From the NCBI GenBank assembly GCA_964035795.1, contig OZ038320.1, positions 25,174,118 to 25,238,117 on the forward strand: 64,000 nucleotides of DNA, given 5' to 3'. Positions 1 to 11,080 of this stretch are shown piece after piece. Every line of letters starts with the position of its first letter. Within the stretch, counting starts at the first letter, position 1. The translations under genes were made by a program, and so were the position numbers. The notes under the pieces were generated by a model. The model saw only the letters and a list, made by a program, of their open reading frames with translations. It searched no databases and was not told where the DNA came from. This DNA is from Pterobdella sp. o SKG-2022. Lineage: Eukaryota; Annelida; Clitellata; Hirudinida; Piscicolidae.

Positions 1-93
1 TACAACATAAAAATGATGTGGAATCCACCAAACAAGATGAAAATATAAGTGGCATCTCGAAGCACAATTTGAAATTTTTATAACGTTAAAAAG

Positions 94-165
94 TGGAGAT
101 GCCGGGTTTCGAACCCGGGGCCTTTCGCATGCAAAGCGAACGCTCTACCGCTGAGCTACATCCCC
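94..165 (-). tRNA. tRNA-Ala (anticodon TGC)
   Basis: On the minus strand the 72-nt sequence begins GGGGATGTAGCTCAGCGGT and ends CATCTCC plus discriminator A, so the 7-bp acceptor stem closes with one G-T pair. The anticodon stem TTCGC/GCGAA encloses TTTGCAT, giving anticodon TGC. The T arm has a GC-rich stem around GGTTCGAAACC. A and B box promoter sequences are intact and CCA is not encoded, as usual for a eukaryotic nuclear tRNA gene. There is no intron. It looks functional. Confidence 0.95.
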
Positions 166-789
166 TGCTAGAGTAACAGCAAAACAATATTAATTATACC
201 AAATATACTTTAATGTGCGTGTTTTATTTTTATTACTCATTGAAGACATTTTTTATATTTTATATTTAAAAATGTTGTTTTATCATTTTATTTTTTTTTT
301 AAATAGTTTAAATAAGACAAAAATGATCTTTCATTACTTAGTTCTAGATGGCAGTCCGCAAACCAAGTTCTGCGCAATTCTGAAACACTTTTGATTGATA
401 GTTATCTGATAATCTTTTTTAGATAGTCACTTCATCATGAGGATTACTATTAGGATAGCTATCATAGTAATCTTACGTAATGTTAGGCAGAGCTATAAAA
501 AAATTGTGTATATCTTGTAATCGTTACATATATGTTTTTATGTATGAATAACTTTCATTAAAAATAATACAAACAAATAAATAACGAATATTATTATAGT
601 GGCATGAAACTGATTAAGTCTTCAAGACCACTTTAGCATATACATCTAATGTATAGAGCCAGTCCTAATACGATAAATTTTCATTCTTTCCAACCCCTCA
701 CGCTTTATCCTTCAATCCACACTTACCCAGTCGTTCTTTTCATTCACCCCTTCTTTTTTCCCACTAATTTGATTTTCGGAAAAAAAAAT
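166..789. other. Noncoding stretch between tRNA-Ala and the first retroelement
   Basis: AT-rich sequence without a supportable gene. A short imperfect hairpin lies around 425-480. The 660-780 part may be the 3' end of the adjacent CR1/L2-like element, whose exact boundary I cannot place. Confidence 0.5.
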
Positions 790-3770
790 ACTTGAGAGAA
801 AAAAATTCTAAAATCATGTTTTAAGACTTAGTCATGAGATGGGTTTTAAAGCACTTGGAAAAAGTTGTTGTGGAGGTTATGGATTTGAAGTGATTTGGTA
901 AATTGTTCCAAAGAATTGGTGCAGCAACTTCAAATCTTCTGTTCCCCAAAATAGTATTAGCTCTCACTCTTGCTATGTCCATTGTGTTCGATGATCTGAG
1001 TCTTTTCCTTTTAGGCAATCAAGACACAGTTGATAATTTCGATGAAAGATAAGAAGGGCTTTCTATTTTGAGAGATGTTTGCACTTATAATATCATCTTG
1101 TATTGAATTCTTCCTTCAATTTCAAGCCAGTGTAGATCTTTTAAAACAGGAGTTATGTGATCAAACGTTCTACTTCCTGATATTAATCTGGCTGCCGTGT
1201 TAATTATGGACTGGATTTTCTTTGTTTGTTACTTGGGTAATCCCATTAGTACAATGTTTCCATAATCAATGCGATTCAATATCAAGGCTGATAAAAGTGT
1301 TTCGAGTGACTCTTGGTTCAGGTAGTTTTTAATGCTTTTTATAGTGATGCAAAGGACATTTGCAATAACTTGTTTATGCGAGTCTTCATGCTTAGATCTT
1401 TGTTAAAATAGACCCCAAGATTTTTAACTGAATCAGAAGGAATTATATGATCATTTAACACACGAACTGGTTGGGTTGGCAGTTTGCATATGCTTCTATA
1501 TGTTGATAACCAAATGACTTCAGTTTTTGAACTGTTGATTTTCATTTGGTTGGTTTTCATCCAAGCTGCAATTTCATCAATACACATTCTTTCTTGCATT
1601 CACCTTAATGAATCAAATGGGCAATGCCCATATAATTGAGTGTCGTCGGCATATTGACGAATTGTCAAATTGTAAGAAGCTGCAATCTTTTCCAAATCAG
1701 CTGTGTATAAAGTGAACAAAAGCGGTCCAAGTACAGAACCTTGTGGTACTCCAGTAGGGTAAACATTTTGTGTTAATTCTGTTTTGGGGCATTTGACGTT
1801 GAATGATCTGTTGAAGAGGTAATTCCTAAACCATTCAAAAGTGAGGTCATTCAAGCCAAATGATTCGTTTAATCTTCTGATTAGTATTTGATGATCTATT
1901 AAATCAAAGGCAGATAAAAGATCTAAAAGGACAAGAAGAGATATTTTTTTGTTGTCAGCTGCTTCCAAAATATCAGTAAAAACCTTTAGTAATGCTGTTT
2001 CTGTTGAATGATGGCGACGATAAGCTGATTGAAAAGATGGTAATAAATTCTTGTTGTTTAGGTAAATGACAATTCTTGGAAGGACAATTCGTTCAAGAAG
2101 TTTTGAAAACACGCTCAAGTTTGAAATTGGTCGGTATGATGAAAGGGTCTCTTGGTCCAAATCTGATTTCTTCAAAAACGGTGTGACGTAAGCATGTTTG
2201 AATTGACATTGAACCTTTCCAGTAGCAAAAAACAGATTGAAGATACTCAAAATGGATGGAGCAACTGTAGTAGCTATCTTTTTCAGAAGCCAGGTTGGAA
2301 TTGAGTCATGTTCACACTGTTTATTTGGAAGTTTCTGGATGGCATAGAGTAATTCATCGAATGTAACTTCATCAAAGCCAATCAAACTTAAATTTTTGTT
2401 GCATTTTGAAAATTCTGGTGCTTCAGATGATTGGATAAAAATCTTTGCTGTTTCAATTTTCTCTAATAAATAAGAATGATACTCTTAAGCATTGATGTTA
2501 CCAGCATCTTTTTTTCCTCTTCCTGAAATTTTATCAATGAACTTCCAAGTGTTTGCTGATTTGCTTTTGCAATACTCATTCCAATACTCTTTTTCCTTCT
2601 GTCTGCATAGCCTTCTGTATATCTGTTTCTAATTGACCCAGGCTTCCAGATCAACTTTACATTTGTTTTTCGTGTATCTACATTCAAGTTTTCTTTTGAG
2701 ACATTTTGCAGCATAACATTCTTGATCGAACCATGGATCAGATAATCTTTGATAAAGTCGAATAGTCTCGATGGGTAGCAACTTGTCAAGAATTATGGAA
2801 AGTGTAGAATTGTAAAGTTGAATAGCTGAGTCAACATCAAGATTAGTGGCAAAAGCTATAGAAGAGTTTTCAACTTCATGAGCAAGTCTCAAGATCAAAA
2901 AATTCCATTGTCTTACTTTGAGTTCAATTTAGATAGGTGAACAGATAAACAGTTTGTGATCTGATAGGCCTGTCTAATAGAACTTCATTTAAATTTCTGT
3001 TTACAGGCAACAACGTCAAGCCATCCACCTAATTTATGAGTTGGTTGGTCTAAAGAGAAGTGAAAAATATGAAGAGTAAGAAGGTTTAAAAAATTTTGAG
3101 TAAATGTATCGTCAACTTGTTCCAAGTGAAAGTTAAAGTCTTTTAAGATTATAACTTCATTGTAGGTTGACAAAGTGTTCATGATCTTTGTCAACCTACA
3201 ATGAAGTTATAATGTTCATGATCTTTGAAAAATCATCATAAAACCCACAAGAAACACAACCTGTTTGGTACACAACCAGGACAATAAAAGATCTTGACTT
3301 TGAACTGATTCTAACACATATGTGATCAAAATGAATAGACTGTTTAGCAACATGCAGTGGCAAAAGTTCAAATTCAGCAATGACAACAGCTACGACTCCT
3401 CCGTGGTTGGTAAAAAGTTTATTGATTTTGTCAGACTCTCTTGTTGTGCCTGTTCATGAACTTTCATACTTCCTGTCTGAGTAAGCTGATACAAACTGAG
3501 TCTGAATTATGCCATGGTTCAGCTAAAAACAATCCATCTATTTTCTTCATTTTCATTATTTCTAAAACATTCTCAACCTTATTATGTAATGAGCTGATGT
3601 TGAGAAAGCCAAAATAAATAGGAAAATCTTTCTTTACTATTTCATGACGTTATGCAGAAGGCTGTGAAAAAGAAATAGACTGAAGATGTTTTTGTCGTCT
3701 TTCATGATCTTTTCGGCCAGCTCTGTTTCCGCGGTAGTGCCATCTTTTTCGATTTCTAGCTATTCCTAGG
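790..3770 (-). mobile_element. Decayed CR1/L2-like non-LTR retrotransposon
   Basis: Read on the minus strand, the order is AP-endonuclease start (about 3610-3465, with the LNISSLHNKVENVLE and DGLFLAEPWH motifs), more endonuclease (3194-2985, DFNFHLE and PTHKLGG), then reverse transcriptase (2385-1600, with DLLSAFDLIDH, PTGVPQGSVLGPLLF and the catalytic QYADDTQLY). C-terminal pieces follow at 1599-1339 and 1018-821, the last ending in the CR1/L2-type AAPILWNNLP tail. The frame is broken by many stops and frameshifts, so this copy is dead. A 28-bp perfect inverted repeat interrupts the endonuclease part (listed separately). The class is clear; the exact clade and ends are inferred. Confidence 0.85.
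3148..3227. repeat. Perfect inverted repeat with 10-nt spacer plus adjoining direct repeat
   Basis: Positions 3148-3175 and 3186-3213 are exact reverse complements (28 bp) around a 10-nt spacer. Bases 3177-3190 (GTTCATGATCTTTG) are repeated directly at 3214-3227. It lies inside the endonuclease region of the dead retroelement. The pattern is what a template-switch (snap-back) replication error would leave. Confidence 0.9.
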
Positions 3771-4598
3771 CTTTCTATAGTCGTTTTATTTTGTGACTTG
3801 AAACCACCTCATGATTATTGAAAAGATTCAAATTATCAATATTGATGAAATAGTATTTAGTTGAAATATTTGAAAATTATTTATAAAGAAGAAAGGTCTA
3901 AATAAAAAACGATTAACTTGTCCCGAAGACAATCCAGAAAATTAAAATCTTTCAATTTCAAACCGCACTCAAATATTAAAAGTACTTCAAATACATAATT
4001 TTTTTTTGAAAAATAAATATTTTATGCAATTTTGATCAAATTTTTTACGGTCAAAGCAGAAGGCAATCGTAGTCAACGGCGCCTACCAAAGTTTTGAAAA
4101 AATATAAAAGTTGGTATTAATTCTTTAACAATATTTCAAAATCTTTCAATAAAATTTATGCTGATTATAAATACATAAAAATTTCGCTTTTAACTTTTTA
4201 TTGAATTTTTTTTTCAAAATTATTTTATACTTTTGTATCTCAGATAACTCACGTAACATTTGAATGTTTACCATAGCCATAGTGATTTACCGTCATATTG
4301 GACTATATAAAAAATAATTGTGGAAAATAATTGTTAAGTTTTTATGTTTCAATTGGTTGAATAAAAAGTTTATTGCAATGAAAAGTAGAAAAGGTATTTT
4401 AGAAAACGCTTTAACTATTCATCATATGGCCTTTCTACATTTGTATTCAACTTCAACTAAATAAAATTTATGGAAATCCATGAATTTTAAAAATCAAAAA
4501 AATGTTAAAAACTCAGATAGTTTTTAGTCAAATGAGCTAATGGTCATTGCTATTAGACTAAAAAGTTACATTTTTTGAGACTGAATAAACAAATAAAA
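3771..4598. other. Noncoding AT-rich stretch upstream of the Tctex1-like gene
   Basis: No convincing coding or RNA signal. It includes the presumed 5' region of the dynein light chain gene and the uncertain 5' end of the retroelement. Confidence 0.5.
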
Positions 4599-4982
4599 AT
4601 GGAAGTTTCATTAAAGACAGATCAAAAAGACCTTCAGCGGTTTTACAGTAATAAAATCAGCAGAGAAGTTGATTCAATATTATACGCTTATTTATACAAT
4701 ATAAGCAAATATGAGCCAGTCAAAATCACATCTTTATGCCATATGTTGTGTAAGTTGATCCTCCAAAGATGCCAGGAAATCATGGTTTGTGATGATTTGA
4801 TGATGAAAAGAAAGGGAATAAAGCCTATAAAATTTTTAGTCGATGTTGTTATTGGTCAAGATAAAGGTCAAGGATTCTATATGACTTGTGGAGGTGAAAG
4901 TGACAATAGTTATGAAAGAATTGAATGCACTTATAGAAACAAAGTTATCTTTGTTGTGGTGGTAGTCAATGCTTTGATGTAA
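4599..4982 (+). CDS. Tctex1-family dynein light chain, intronless
   Basis: Single open frame of 127 codons; the first in-frame ATG (MEVSLKTDQ) was chosen. The fold signature of Tctex1/DYNLT proteins is visible: an N-terminal helical half, then the beta-strand part with KFLVDVVIGQDKGQGF (about residues 75-95), a TCGGESDNSYE turn where the family usually has a tryptophan/aspartate-rich loop, and a C-terminal hydrophobic strand VIFVVVVVNALM. Such proteins are light chains of cytoplasmic or axonemal dynein and dimerise through these strands. The length matches single-domain members. The gene has no introns, unlike most neighbours, and sits between retroelements, so a retrocopy is possible. Which DYNLT/TCTEX1D subfamily it belongs to is not resolved. 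Confidence 0.75.
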   Translation: MEVSLKTDQKDLQRFYSNKISREVDSILYAYLYNISKYEPVKITSLCHMLCKLILQRCQEIMVCDDLMMKRKGIKPIKFLVDVVIGQDKGQGFYMTCGGESDNSYERIECTYRNKVIFVVVVVNALM

Positions 4983-5747
4983 TATCATGAGATGAAAATT
5001 TTTCAAGAAAATGTCGTGTTCTTTTTTCTCTTGCTTAAACCATATAAATGATACTCATTTATTATTTTTGTTGAGTGCAATCAATATTAATCATCATAGC
5101 ACAGTATTTTCACATGTTATTAAATATACATACATTAACTCTCAAATTTTTGATGTTTAAAGCCTCAATCAATGTTTTAAATAATCAAAAATAATGAGAT
5201 TTGTTTTTTTTTAAATCTTTTTGAAATAATTAAAAAACTTCTGCACTTTTTAAGATTTTTTACAATAATATTGATTCTTTTGTTGTCTAAACAAATTTCC
5301 TGCGTTTATTAAAAACGAGAAAACTCATTAGTATCACTTATTGGGGTATAAAATAGAAAGAGCGTCGATTATTGTTAGCCTATGAATATATATATATCAG
5401 TCATATTTTACATATCGTGATAGGAAGCTAACATCACTAAATACAAACAACAAAATCACTAACTCTTTAATCATACTTTCAAAAGCCTGATGTAAAAACA
5501 AAAATTTTTTGGCTTGTGCTTATTATAGGGAAAGAAGTTTGAACTATTCGAATTGACTTCAAGCTACAGTAAAAAACTATTACTATGACTTATGGTTGCT
5601 TAAATTCGCAACAAAGAATTCAGTAACTACTACATTCAAAGTTTAATTGAAATAAAATACCGAGTACGATTTGAATGCGAATTCAAATTAGGAAAATACG
5701 CTCTAAAACCTCAACATAGACTATCAATGACTTTATTTGATTTGAAA

Positions 5748-5933
5748 AGGCCGATCCCGGAGGTAGTGCAATACCGGGCCAACCAGCGGAGAAGTTCGAG
5801 CAAGCCCGAGGCTTTCTCCAGGTTCCAAAGATTGGTTTAATATCGATGCCCCCATATAGGGAGCGTATCAGATATTAAGCTGATAAGAACAGATACTACA
5901 CTTTTGATCTTAGCCATTAGGCCGAGAAGCGAT
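5748..5933 (-). ncRNA. U2 spliceosomal snRNA
   Basis: The minus strand begins ATCGCTTCTCGGCC and contains the invariant branch-point recognition block GTGTAGTATCTGTTCTTATC. Stem-loop IIa (ATCAG...CTGAT), stem IIb (GCTCCC/GGGGGC), a Sm-like site (AATCTTTGG), stem III and a terminal stem-loop IV (GGTATTGCACTACC) are all recognisable. Length about 186 nt matches animal U2. Deviations from the human sequence as I recall it are AATG for TTTG in the stem I loop, two extra A residues just before GTGTAGTA, and GCACTACC for GCAGTACC. The 3' end is approximate. Intact stems argue for a functional gene, though one variant copy of a multigene family cannot be excluded. Confidence 0.9.
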
Positions 5934-5939
5934 AACGTA

Positions 5940-7960
5940 AGATGTTAAGCAATGATTATGAACTTTCTAAAGATAAATAGATGTGGTGCTTCAAAATTTT
6001 TATATTTTTTAATAATTTAAAATTTTTCCAAATTCATCATAAACTTTAAATTTTTTAAAGTTTTTTTGAAATTTTTATATTTTATTTGAAATAATGATTT
6101 CAAATATTACTCATGATTGTTTTTCAGATTAAATTAAGCCCTCTCACGAGCAAATAATAAATATGAGCTATTATAAACTTGTATTAATAAGTGTATGGAA
6201 TAATGAAAAAGACTGAAAATACAACATTCAAATAGAAACAATTTTTTGAATATATTTTCTTTACGAAGCTTTTTGTAAAATGAGCTAACATTATCGAGTG
6301 GAAGTTAAGATAATGGACATTGTGGGTTCATTTTACAAAAAGCTTCGTGGAATAAAACTCCTAAAAGTGTTTTTATTTGAATATTTATGTTTGGTTTAGA
6401 GAATAAAAGTGAAAACAAAACAAAACTAAAATACAGTAAATCTTTTAAACACAACTGTGAGATCTTGACTTTGCCGATGGCCTGTTTTTTTTCCCAGAGA
6501 TCGTTTGGTCATCCACGAATAATTCAAATAGTGAAAATTAATACAAAAAATATAGACTCAATGAAAATTGGAGAAATCAGCTTGTAAATGATTGAAAAAT
6601 GTACGTGTCCCGCATTTGAATCAACCTGGAGGATGTTAAAACCAGCAAAGAAACGCAGGATTATTTTTTTCTATGCTGAAGATCTTCTAAAATATCTAAT
6701 ATCTAATATCACCAATCGCCCAAAACTCTATTTTTCAACACAAATCTTAAAATATTCTTTATGTATGATTCAAAAACTTAGAAATGAACGAAGACTACAG
6801 TGAAAAAATCCATACATTCATCAACACATATTTCTATGAATCCTCTGGCCAAATACCATCAACAACATTTATCTGCGTCAGCAAACCAACCAGCTTCCAA
6901 AAAAATGAAGACAGATTAAACTGTACCATGGAAAAAAATTTAGCAACATAGCACGCCAAGTTTCGACCTAGAATTTTCAAGAAAAGCAAAATGAAAGACT
7001 CAAAAATTCTCAAAAACAAGGTAAAAAAATCACACCTGATTGCTGCAATAACTCGATCAATTCCACAGAATCATTATTGCGAAGAAAACTTGCATCTTCT
7101 CAAAGTCATGATGGGTAGATCTGGATTTTTATGACTACATCTTATGCGGTCGTCGAAAGTTGCACACAAAATTTTGGTCCCGATTTAAGCTAAGTGATGT
7201 CAACTATAATTAAGTACTTGATACCATTGTTTTGTTATCGCCATCCGTTTAATTAAATTGTATAAATGCTGTTCTTTTCACTGTTCTTATATTCATTATA
7301 TTCGAACAAGATTCTATCAAACATTTAAGCTAATCATTTTTGGTTTTCTTTTTTATCATTTTTTATCTTGTTTTAATGCATTAATTTTTCTTTGTTTTAG
7401 CACTTAATTATGATAAAATTTTTCATTCTTTTTAAAATAATATATTTTCGTTGCAGCAATCACTTTTAAATGTCTCTGGACGAGGCACATAACCACTAAA
7501 AAGCTATATAGTGATTTAGCAATTATAACTTCCGACTATACAATTTCAAACTGAGACTGTTCATTTTTTTTTCAAGACACTTTGTGTTGACCAATAAAAA
7601 CTAAATAAAAAGCCAGAGCGACAGTCTTCTAGATAATTCACGGTTTTTGTTGGCTAAAGTTTAGCTATAAAAGAATTTATATTAAATTTATTTTTTGTTA
7701 TTGTGATTACCTATATTTACAGGTATGTTTGAAGTATTTTAAAACATTACAGTTAAGCTGGAGGAGTATTAGCAAATGTATAAATTTTTTTGACACGAGT
7801 ATGAAAAAGTCGAAAAAGTTTTAAATTAAATATTATAAAGGCTTCCAAGAAAAATGTTTCTAAATCGTTTAAATTAGCGTTAACACCGGATTAAACTGAT
7901 TTTTTGCTATTTTATCTAAAGAAAAATATATGGTTTGAACTAATTTAATTTAATGATTTT
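5940..7960. other. Intergenic region with one hairpin element
   Basis: AT-rich and without supportable genes. Short open frames here have no family signature. It holds the hairpin element at 6226-6383. Confidence 0.5.
6226..6383. repeat. Hairpin (MITE-like) element, family A
   Basis: Inverted arms begin ATTCAAAT and each contain CGAAGCTTTTTGTAAAATGA. The right arm, read in reverse, gives ATTCAAATAAAAACACTTTT followed by AGGAGTTTTATTCCACGAAG. A very similar sequence recurs at 30006-30103 and a partial one near 20966-21022. It is a noncoding foldback repeat; its mobiliser is unknown. Confidence 0.75.
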
Positions 7961-7990
7961 TCACGAGCCACAATAAAATATTGATATCTG

Positions 7991-8110
7991 AGAACACTAA
8001 TAATTTTTATTATGATACAAAGCTTTTCCCTAAAAAAGTAACAACAAAAGTATGAGTAAAAATGTTACTTTGTTAACGAAAAGCTTTGTATCTTAACTGA
8101 AATTGTTAGT
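7991..8110. repeat. Hairpin (MITE-like) element, family B
   Basis: The inverted halves contain ATACAAAGCTTTTC and its complement GAAAAGCTTTGTAT around a GTAAC/GTTAC core. Outer sequence includes GAACACTAATAATTTT. Related copies lie at 38354-38502 and 20664-20750. The preceding ACGAGCCACAATAAAAT (about 7963 on) is also shared with the 38.4 kb copy, so the element may start near 7950. It directly abuts the TGAT tail of the RTE-like element. Confidence 0.7.
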
Positions 8111-11080
8111 CAATCAATCAATCAAATCCTTTTCATAGCCCGCTTTCCTTTACCAAAGGTTGAGCTTTTTGCAAGTTCTATCTCAAAGTCGGCCTTTCCA
8201 TTCAGAGCGATCGAGTGGATCCGCACAAACCATGTCTAGCTTTCTTTTATCATTCAATATGAGCTCATTCCAAGTCTTTTTGGGCCTACCAGGCTTCTTG
8301 CAAGTATCTAAATCCAACTTTCGCACCTGAGAAATCCAACCCACGCTACGCTCTACATGTCCGAACCATCTCATCCTGCTTGTACGAAGAACTACCTCAA
8401 CATCCCGAATGCCAAGTTTTGAAAGAAGTGAGTGAGAGCAAACGTTATCATTCGTTTTGATGTTGCACATCCAGTGAATCATGGCAAGGTCATTTCGTCT
8501 AAGGCGGTTCAAGGTGGAAACTGTTACGGGCCATGTTTCAGCATCATGTAACATAACTCTTCTGACACAGGTTGAATAGACACGGTCTCTGGTCAATAAT
8601 GATAAATGACGATTAGCAAGGAGTGGAAGAAGTTGGCGAAATTTAGCCTAGGCACACTTACAACGTGTTATTGAAGCAAGCTCACATCCACCACCTGCAG
8701 ATAACATATTTCCAAGATAGCAGAACTCTGGGACAACTTCCAGTTTTTCATCACCAATCACCACTTCCTTCATTAATCTCCCATCAACAGGCCGTGCTGT
8801 ACCAAGGCAACGAGCGCATCGGAAGTTAAGATCCGAAGTTAGAGGGCCTTTTATGCCGCTGCATTTCTTGTGTACCCATTGCCTGCAGCCTCCACACTGA
8901 ATAGCATTTCTACCCACACCTGCTTGGCATACACCACAAGGATACTTTCCAGATTTTCTCAACACATCAAAGTTCGAACCAGAAACCATTAGCTTTGTCT
9001 TACCTATATTCACCCTCAACCTCTTTTTCTCCATCTTCGAGCTCCATGTTCTCAACTTCACTAATAGTTCATCCATGGACTGAGCACTTACCATTAAGTC
9101 GTCAGCATACAAGATCTCCCAAGGACAACCTGTACGTAACTCCATAGATAAAGCTTCCAGCACAATAACAAAAAGTAATGGACTAAGAACAGAACCTTGA
9201 TGGACACCTACCCGAACATCAAACGAGTTGCTATACTCATCACCAACTCTCACCCTATTTCTCATTTCCTTGTACATGGATTGTACAATTCTCACAAGCC
9301 ATTCATCAATTTTCAATTTACGCATACTCCACCAAATCACTTCTCGTGGCACTCTGTCAAAGGCTTTCTCCAAATCAATGAATGCTAAGTAGAGAGGCTT
9401 ACCAGCAACCAGATGCTTTTTTTGTAACTGACGGAGGATAAATATGGCATCAGTTGTACTCCGACCTTGCATAAAAACACATTGCATATCATTAATTTCC
9501 ACTCTCTGTCTGATAAAACCTTCCATTATGCGCTCCAAAACCTTCATAACCTGATCACTTAACTTCAAACCCCTATAGTTAGACCTGTTTAAAGCATCAT
9601 CTTTACCCTTATATACACTGACTATGTGACTTTTCTGCCACTCAGACGGTATACGGTTCTCAAAGATAATGTCTTCAATGAGATCTCAAATCATACTAGC
9701 ACCACTTGAACCTGCGGCCTTGAGCATCTCAGCAACAATACTTGAAGGACCCGCTGTTTTCCCAAGGCTCATCTTATTAATGGCATTTCTAACCATTGCT
9801 GTAGTGATAGGTTCGCTGGAACCTACCACGGGATAGACCGCATTTGCTTAGCCAGTCGATACATTTCAACAGATCTGGGATTGATTTTTTTGAACGCAAT
9901 CTTCTCAGCATCAGTTTTGGCTATGTGTACAGCAAGGTTGGATGCACGTTTAGCCGCTTGATAAGCATTTCTGTCTCTTCCTGCTTTCCATACTTTGAAA
10001 CACTTTCGTTTGTGGGACACAGCTTGCATCTTGTCATTCCACCACTAAGTCTGCCTCTTCCAGGTATGTTTTGCAGAAACACCACAAACCTGTTTTGTAG
10101 CATTAATCAAATTGTTTTTCAGGTACTTCCAACGTTCATCAAAAGTTTTACCAGTTTCATTTCCTTGGATTGATGCATTGAAAAAATTAGAAAATTCAAC
10201 TTGATTTCCAAAGTCTTTTAGTTTCCAGACTTTTGTACGAGGAACAAACCTTCTTTTGGGGTGAGCATGAGTGCAAACCTTGAAGTCACCGATTACCAGT
10301 CTATGCTGTGTTGCACACTCCTCCCCAACAATGACTTTCACATTAGAAACCATTTTTCTTAAACTTCTCTTATACAATATGTAGTCAATTTGGGTTTTAC
10401 AATCTCCTGACTGGTATGTAACCAGATGTTCAAATTTCTTCTTGAGCCAGGAGTTACCAACAACCAGCTCATTGGCAACAGCAAATTTCAGCAGTCTTTC
10501 ACCTTCATAGTTTTTTTTTCCAAAGCCTGTCCACCATGCACATCCTCAAAAGCAGTAGAATGTGATCCTATATGGCCATTCCAGTCTCCACTTATGATTA
10601 GCTGTTCCGAAGAGGAAACTCTAGCTATGGTGGATTGAAGTGCATAATAGAATTGATCTTTTACACTCTCACTAAGGTTAGCTTGAGGTGCATAAACACT
10701 CACAAAAACAAACACAACTGATCCAACCGTCATTTGAATGAGAATGATTCTATCTGAGACTCTAATCTCTTTCTCCCACCACTTCTCAGCCAGTAGAATT
10801 CCTACATCACAAGTGCCCTCATCAGTCCCACAATCAAAATACTTATATCGAGTCTCTGCCTGCAATAAGTTTAAGGTTGGTCTTCCAACGAGTCTCTTGT
10901 AAACAACACAGAACGACTCTCCTCCTCGACATGGTTTCCACCACTCCAGAAGCCTTACCCCTCATCGAACCAACATTTAAAGATCCGACTCGAAAAGGAC
11001 TTTCATTAACTTTGTGGCAGTTTTTCTTGAAGGATGCCCTTCCTTTCGACCACTCTTTTTCAGATTTTTTCTAGCTGGAC
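8108..11080 (-). mobile_element. RTE-like non-LTR retrotransposon with zinc-finger insertion and TGAT tail
   Basis: On the minus strand the order is AP-endonuclease start (about 10990-10860, VVLCCLQETRWK), endonuclease body (10865-10488, VSVYAPQ, ISGDWNGHIG), linker (10377-9823), and reverse transcriptase (9568-8648, AFIDLEKAFDRVPREV, GVHQGSVLSPLLF, catalytic EILYADDLMV). Between the RT and C-terminal domains lies a Cys/His cluster (CGVCQAGVGRNAIQCGGC...WVHKKC) resembling a PHD-type finger. The C-terminal domain (8596-8183) has RMRWFGHVERS and KKPGRPKKTW. A TAG stop separates the last two parts at about 8650, and other frame breaks lie upstream, so the copy is inactive. The 3' end carries a short TGATTGATTGAT tail (8110-8126). 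Clade assignment is from motif resemblance. Confidence 0.85.

Noticed and set aside
6387..6803. Two adjacent short open frames on the plus strand
   Set aside because: No family resemblance, and the first overlaps the end of a hairpin element; probably chance.
10426..11074. Short plus-strand open frames
   Set aside because: Antisense shadows of the RTE-like endonuclease region on the minus strand.
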